Origin: Leptodontidium sp. MPI-SDFR-AT-0119
Taxonomy: Eukaryota; Ascomycota; Leotiomycetes; Helotiales; Leptodontidiaceae
Reading direction: 5' to 3'
DNA length: 64,000 nt
Assembly: GCA_020726505.1 (NCBI GenBank)
Contig: JAHLEZ010000006.1
Location: 3,038,001-3,102,000, forward strand
The notes beneath the pieces are model-generated. The model searched no databases. It was not told the DNA's origin and worked only from the letters and a program-made list of their open reading frames with translations. Every line of letters starts with the position of its first letter. Positions within the stretch are counted from its first letter, which is position 1. Both the position numbers and the translations under genes were made by a program. Below are positions 57,500 to 64,000 of the stretch, piece by piece.

Positions 57500-60400
57500 T
57501 CGAGCGTTAATCTATCTCCTTGTCACTATCGAGGTCGTCGTAGTCGTCAACATTATCTTCCCATGCTTTGATCTATTCAAGTAAGTTAACAAGGGGTCCT
57601 ACTTGCTCGGGGTAACTAAGGTGGAAATCCCTGACTTTGTGCGGAGCGTACTTGAGGTCAGAAGCGTCGTACTAGTCTAAATTAACGTCTTAATTAAGCC
57701 AAGTAACACGGTAAGATAAAGTCTTGCCCTTCTTGTGGCAAGTAAGTACTTCTTCTAGTTCCTACTCGTCGTTACCTGTAATATTAATCAGCGGGGGGGC
57801 ATCCTATACTTAGCCTAGTAAAGGGTCGTTAGGGTCCCGGCGAAGCTTACTAGCCGGAAAGACGTTGTAGACCTTTATACTCGCTAACAACTCCAGGCGG
57901 TATAAGTGTCTTACCTTCTCGAGTACTCTAAATAGTCTATTAGTTAGTATATTTAACTTCTTAAATAAACGGAGTGTCTTGAAGTAACGCATGTCGAGCC
58001 AGACTAGGCTGTCTTTATTAAAGTCGATATCGCGGCGAGAGGCGTTATAAGACCTAGCCATCTTAGCTTAGGCTACAATAAGGTTCGACCAAGCTATGTC
58101 CCATGCTTTCTTATAACGTTAAGTATAATTAATAGTTTATTAAGTATTTAACTTGTTAGCGAGGGTAATTAAGTCTAATAAGTCAATTTTCCAGTCCTAA
58201 TCCGTGCGTAGTACATATCTATAGACTACCTCAAATAGAGAGAGTCCCCCTAGGGAATCGTGTAAGAGGGACATCTAGGCGTAGTCTATAATAAGAAGGT
58301 ACTCTGACCAGTCGTCTTAATAATACGCAACAAAAGGTCGGAGTCGTTTCTATAGGTATTAATTATACACTTCGGTCTAACTATCTATCTATAAGTAGTC
58401 AGCAGTAAACAGTTGTCTCTTAGTTCCGAGGATCTTGCCAAGGGCGGTCCAAAACTTAGAGACAAACTAGGGGCCTCTATTAGAAGTGATAGTCAAGGGA
58501 GCGCTAAAGTAACAATATATATAGTATATATATATAATAGCTAACTTCCGAGTATCTATCGTCTTCTAGTAAGGGATACTAATCGCTTGTTTACTAAATC
58601 TATTAATAAAGACAAGGACGTTATCGAATCTATACTTATCTTTAGTAAAAGAGTAGTAGTCCACGGTGATATGTTCTTATAGTCTAAATAAAACGGGGAG
58701 AGGATAAAAGAGTCCGGGCTTTTTATCCTAAGGGACTTGAATTCGTCGGCAAGTATAATAATTACGATAGTATTACTAGACTATCGACGTGATTCTGTGC
58801 CACTAATACTAAGAGGAGAGCATTTAGATCGTCTTCTTAGTACCGGGGTGCGCTATAGTGACTCGATTATAGACCTCTTGTATAAGAAGGGTTCAGAGGT
58901 GATCGACATCGGGGACTAAGAGACGGCCGTCGTTAAGTAAGAGGTCACCCTCTAGGCTGAGTTTACTTAGAGAGTCTAATATAGCTTGTTTACGTAGAGC
59001 CTATAAGGAAAGAGTAGTGCGGTTAGCCTCTAGGATTTGCTATACGACGGAGAATGTTAGTGTGAGGGTAGCGAGCTTAACGTCGGCTATTAACGCGTCG
59101 GCGTCGTCAGGCGGCCGCAACTCTATAGACAATAAGCTAAGGTCAACTTAGTCTTAACGTAAGAGTTGTTAAAGGCGTTGAGTCTTCTTCACAGAGTTCT
59201 ATTAATCTAACTCGTCTAACTTACGAGAAAGTGCGTCTACTAGGGGGTTATAGATTCTAGGGCGGTACGTGATTATGAAATTATAGTCCGCTAGGAGCTC
59301 TACCTATCGTGCTTGCCTAGCATTTAACTACTTAGAGGTCATAAAGTATTCTAAGGCCTTATAGTCTGTTATAACACGGACTTAGTGGGGGGCTCCTGCC
59401 AACTTAGCACGCTAGTGCCTAAAGGATCTAATGATGGCTAACATCTCTTTGTCGTACACTACGTAGTTGAGCTCGGCAAGTAGTATAGTCTTTAAAAAGA
59501 AAGCAACGAGGAACTAGTCGTCGCCGTGTTATTAAGAAAGGACTCCGGCTATAACACTATCACTAACATCTGTCTCTAGGAGGCAAGGTAAATCTTGTTA
59601 GTAGTGTCTTAAGAGAGGTGTAGACGTGAGAGTATGTTTAAGGAAGTCGAAGGCATCTTTATACTTTACGGTAAAGCGGAAAGGAACGTTATTCTTAGTT
59701 AGTTAAATAAGAGGTTTTACTATAATACCGTAATCGCGAATGAATCTCTAATAGAAGTTACAAAAACTAAGAAAGGACTACACACCTTTAATAAAGTTAA
59801 GGTAAGTCTATTCACGAACGACAAAGACCTTCTCAGGATTAACTTCTAGGCCAGAAGTTAATATAATAAATCCTAGGTACTTGGTTTATGTTACTCTAAA
59901 CTCACACTTCTTTAGGTCGGCCTATAGCCTAACGTCGTTAAGGCGTTAAAGCACTTTTTTGACGTAAAGCTAGTGTTATAAGGGATCCTTAGAGTATATA
60001 AGAATGTCGTCTAAGTACGCTGTACAGAAATCATTAAGGTAATCAAAGAGAATATCGTTTATGTAGCGCTAGTAAGTAGTAGGGCTATTAGTTAGGCCAA
60101 AGGGAAGAACTTTATACTTATATACGCCGTACCTCGTGCGGAAAGTAGTGTACTCCTCTAATACTAAGTCTATTCGGATTTAGTAAAAGGCTTGACGAAT
60201 GTCTAACTTAGTGAAGATGCGAGTATTAATTATACGAGCTAGGGTCTTATTAATTAAAGGTAAAGGGTATTAGTCCTTCCAAGTGAGGGAATTTAATACC
60301 CGAAAGTCGATATATAACCGCAGGGAGCCATTCGGCTTCTTAATAAAGAGAATAGGGGCAGTAAATAGTACTTGAGACGGCTTAATAAATCCTTTGTCTA

Positions 60401-63400
60401 AGTTATCTGTAATATATTCCTTAATAGCCTTAAGTTCTTTAGTTGACATTTTATATAATAGCGAATACTTAAGTACTTTCTCACCCTCTCCTTCTAACTT
60501 AATTTTATAATCGTACGAGCGATAGGGGGGGAGAATATCACTTTTTACTTTAGAGAATACGTGAGTCCAATCAGCGTATTCTAGGGGAATCATTGGCTTA
60601 GCGTCTAGCTCTTAAATAGAGAGTACAAACTATATAACTAACTGGCGACGGTGAGTGAGTTCGACAGTTAGGGCTAATATAGTAGCGGCTTTCTCTCGCT
60701 CTTAGTTTCTTTGATTAATTAGAGCATTAATCTCTTAAAGAGTTACTACGAATATCTTATCTTTAAACTTCCGTTTTATTAATATATAAAACACTATAGC
60801 GCTAATCGAGAAGATCTCAACAATTAAACGTTAACGAGCTTTCCCACGTCACTTTATAATTAGTAACTCATCTCGTAGTTAAGGAGAAGAAGTTAAGGAA
60901 GGAGGAGCTTTTATAGTCGAGTCGTATATAAGAGAGAGCTGCGTTTATATCTTCTAAAGTGAATTAACGTAGTCCTTAGTATATATTCTACGCGTGGAAG
61001 AAGCGAATTAAGGGGAGTTAGTCTAGTCTCGAGGGTATAAGAGCTCGGCGGTTCTGCTCTCTAGCTTAGTAACTTCTATTTAGGCTAGTTTAGTTAGGAT
61101 ATATATATTGTCTAGTCGTAGGGACCGTTATATATATTAACTAAGTTAGTTATTTAATATACTTCTTAGCTAAAGTGGAGGACCGTTAGTAGTAGAGTGC
61201 GCGCGCTCTCTAGGCTTTATTATATATTGTACTTATTAATACGAGAGCTCTGTGGTACACAAAGTATTAATAACAGAAGTAAGTTTAACAGTAGTGTTAA
61301 CATCGGGGATTAGTTAGGGGCGATACTATACACCTAAAAGGCGCAGATCTAAGTATTTCTGACTTTCAGAGATTAATATAAAATTCATTATTAGCGCAGC
61401 TTCTCTAATTAACACAACGGCGCGGCTACTTCTAGAGGCTACTATATGTTTCGAAACGAAGTATTTATTAAAAGGTATAATAAGAAAAGAAAGTAAGGAA
61501 TACGTAGGGGGTTTTATACTTAAAACAGGAAGGAAAGAAGAAGTAGACGAAGTACTAAGTGTTAAAGAGATAAGGGGGTGAATTTCCTCTACTAGCGCCG
61601 TAGGCTCGATTCTGGGGGGGTATAAATTCTCGACTCTACACTTCTAGCACGACTACGGCGGATTTCCTTAATCTTTCTTTCTACGACTTATAGTAGTTCC
61701 GTGGTTAGAAATTAGCTATAAGTATAAGCTCGACAATTGTGTATCCGTAGAATTAGTATCTTTAGTATCCGACATAATTCGACTATATTACGCGGGATAC
61801 TAGGTTTGATTTTCTATTAATGTAATCGCTAGTTTTCTAGACTTAGCAATAGTCGAGGAATTGACAGTAATAAGTTCCAAGGTTATTAAGAAAGTAAGGG
61901 AGTAACTAACGTGTATGTCGAAATTTGACTTAGCGCGCCGGCTAGAATTAGCCATAAAATCGGAGCGTAACCTAAGATTTAAGGAAGGGGTAGTTACTCG
62001 ACTTCTTCCTATAAACTTTCTAGTGAACTTTATTAACTGTAGTTAGCTTAGGAAAGAAGCTAGGTCTAAAGTATTTATACTTAGCGCGGGAGGTAAGTAC
62101 AAGTCGACTATCGAAGTCGACTCCACAAATTAAGTATTATAGTAGCTCCAAAATTCACGTAACTTAGCGTCTTTACGCTCGGCGTCGCGCTAGTAGCGTT
62201 AGTAAATCTTATATACACGTAAGTCTCAGACCTTAATTAGTTTACTATAGCTTACTATTAGGGGGTAGTCTAATAACTAAATAAGCCGTCGTTTAGTAGT
62301 ATTTAAGAGTACTTCGTGATACTCTAGCTATAACCTTCTAATAATTACTCCATAGTTTCCCAAGTAAGTAATTAAGAAAGAAGTGAATAACTATAGACGT
62401 TTGTCGACTATTAAATTCAACGTGGTGTAATAGCTAATAGTCCAGCCAATTCGACTATTAAATCCTTTAACAAGGACAAGTGAAGGCAGTAAGTGAATCG
62501 AAGGTTTTAAAAAGAAGGAAAGAGACTTTAAAAGAGAGTGATTAATGAAATAATAACTATTAGCTCTAGAATTAAGAAGTGCGGGTAGCTTATACGTAAG
62601 TCTATTCTTAGAGAGAGCGATACAAGTAGTAAGTGCTAGTCCGCCAAGAAGCTTTGTAAGGTCAAAATGTCGTATATCTCGTACTATGTCTAAGAAGGAG
62701 CCTTTTCTTAGGCTAAGTCTTTTACTCGTAGGGTAAGTTCCTTCACTAGTAAGTTGTCGTTGTCGTCTATAGCTTAGTTATTAAACATAAGACTGCTATC
62801 GTTGGCGCTTACCTTTATCTCGTTGACACGGGAGGTATAACTACGACTAAGGGGCCGTTAGGCGAAATGCCGTGAGGTATTTGTTAGTATTTAGGCACGA
62901 GGTATGTCGGCTCGTATAAAGATTTATTAACTTAGGGGCTAACTAGTCTCTCGTCTCTGGGACGAAGAAGTAGTGAAAGCTTAAAGTGACTTTCCTGTAG
63001 TCCTTAAGGAGATATTGACTTAAGACCGGGGGTAAGAATTTATACCTGTCACTAAGGGACTAAAGTGACTAACGTAAATAATATTCTCTACGATTTATCC
63101 TTAGTCCTTAGCTTAGACTACTTCTATATACTCTTCTAAAGTTCTAGCTCTCTAATACTTATAAAACAGTTACTTACGTAGGCGGGATGGGAGCTTGTCC
63201 TATAAGTCTATTTTAAGGATTAACTTGTTAGTTACGCCGCTTTAATTAATAAGAATTCTAAACTGTTAGTAAAAGTCTTAAAAGGTTTATCTTACGGCTT
63301 TTATCTTTAACGTAAAGTAGAGGTTACGCGCTATCTATTACTTATAAGGGTTAGTCAAGAATTTAACTACTTAGTTAACTAAGTCAAGCGCATTTATTAA

Positions 63401-64000
63401 GTTTCTGTCTTTATTAAGCGTCGGGGACAAAAAGGAGAGTTCTAGGAACGTGCGAGTTGTTCCTTCTATTTGTGCAAATAACTAGTCCTTTTAGTAGTCG
63501 TCGTCGACGAAGTATTCGTCGTACTAGCGCAGGGCGTTTTAGACTTAGACTTCCTATAAACGTGGACTATAATCGACGCCGTTCGAAAGCTTATTATTTA
63601 AGTTAAGAATCTTCTCGATTTGTGAGGCTATAGACATCTAAGACATCCCAGGAAAAGAGGGGGAACGACGACTTAGGATGCGAAGAAGTCGGTAGCTATT
63701 ATTACTATTGTCGTCTAGTAGTCTACTAGGATTAAGAGCACTTTATGCCTTACCTTTGCCTTTGTCTAGCTCGGGGGCAAGAGTTTTTTTAATTGAGGGA
63801 TAAAGGGGTGTATCCCCTTCTTAGAAAGTTATAAATCTTAGGGCGGGTCTACGTAATAAAGGCTCGTTAGTCGTAAGTCGCTATTATTAAAGAGACAACT
63901 TTAACCGCTAGTTTTCTATGCGACTCTCTGCGAGTTACTCTTCTAAAATGCGAAGTCGGCTTTCTTATAGCGTCTCTCTTATGTGTGTCCTTGTAGGCTT
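57500..64000 (-). pseudogene. gypsy Gag-Pol of C2, partly open
   Basis: Reading leftward, Gag lies at about 64000-62000 (homologous to C3 gag). The reverse transcriptase opens at 60593-60270 (MIPLEYADWTHVFSKVKSDI, APILFIKKPNGSLRLYIDFR). It continues to [18 protein letters not shown], with an intact YLDD box at 60017-60006. RNase H and integrase follow (about 59700-58200). The post-integrase/chromodomain end is open at 58061-57810 (LDMRYFKTLRLFKKLN, FRVLEKVRHLYRLELL, SKLRRDPNDPLLG). Stops at Gln and Trp positions still interrupt the frame, so it is probably inactive, but many motifs survive. Confidence 0.8.

Larger units (their letters stand above)
57223..64000 (-). mobile_element. Ty3/gypsy element C2, best preserved, continues past the window
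   Basis: 3' LTR 57223-57469 (247 bp), an inverted polypurine tract (57472-57484), then Pol and Gag read leftward from the right edge. It is inserted into B4. The 5' LTR is outside the window. Several catalytic motifs are intact and long open pieces remain, so it is younger or less mutated than A and B. Confidence 0.88.

Noticed and set aside
1..64000. CRISPR array, rRNA, tRNA or bacterial operon
   Set aside because: No regularly spaced repeats, no recognisable rRNA or tRNA, and introns plus RIP show a fungal nuclear origin.

Overview
The window looks like filamentous ascomycete (Pezizomycotina-type) nuclear DNA. The few real genes have short GT-AG introns of about 50-100 nt. Their products are typical of such fungi: a CFEM-like surface protein, a HET-domain relic, an NLR-type alpha/beta hydrolase and a vacuolar-type Ca2+-ATPase relic. 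Most of the rest is very AT-rich, TpA-rich transposon wreckage whose stop codons sit mostly where CAA, CAG or TGG is expected. That is the signature of repeat-induced point mutation (RIP). No rRNA, tRNA or CRISPR array was seen. Species is not assignable by eye. || Layout: 1-5178 is a mosaic of three LTR-retrotransposon fragments (families called here C, A, B). 5.7-9.7 kb is a GC-balanced gene island: a small hypothetical gene on -, a TA-flanked MITE, a CFEM-like gene with an intron, and an F-box-like scrap. 10.2-12.5 kb is a piggyBac relic carrying its own small inverted-repeat element. 13.6-37.3 kb is a deep nest of retrotransposons: gypsy B2 hosts the TRIM-like element F, which hosts a Tc1/mariner copy; B2 is also interrupted by copia E; E's right LTR is split by copia A2; and A2 is split by gypsy B3. 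Target-site duplications were read for F (cgccg), A2 (acagc) and B3 (cttat), so the insertion order can be reconstructed. || 39.0-45.3 kb is a second gene island: a HET-domain pseudogene, a two-exon alpha/beta hydrolase with a three-helix membrane tail, a P-type Ca2+-ATPase remnant that has lost its catalytic motifs, and a four-helix membrane protein whose frame is continuous with the ATPase remnant. 46.3-64 kb returns to repeats: a gag-containing C3 fragment, a hAT transposon with a multi-intron transposase gene interrupted by a solo E LTR (TSD aagtt), an unresolved AT-rich stretch, gypsy B4, and the best preserved gypsy, C2, which runs off the right edge. || The gene islands pair surface or allorecognition-type genes with broken genes, as in a 'two-speed' fungal genome. 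I found no clearly new multi-gene system. The most interesting items are the hydrolase-membrane fusion, the CFEM gene whose intron encodes an alternative hydrophobic C-terminus, the ATPase-membrane chimera, the TRIM-like element F, and an antisense ORF inside copia A2.
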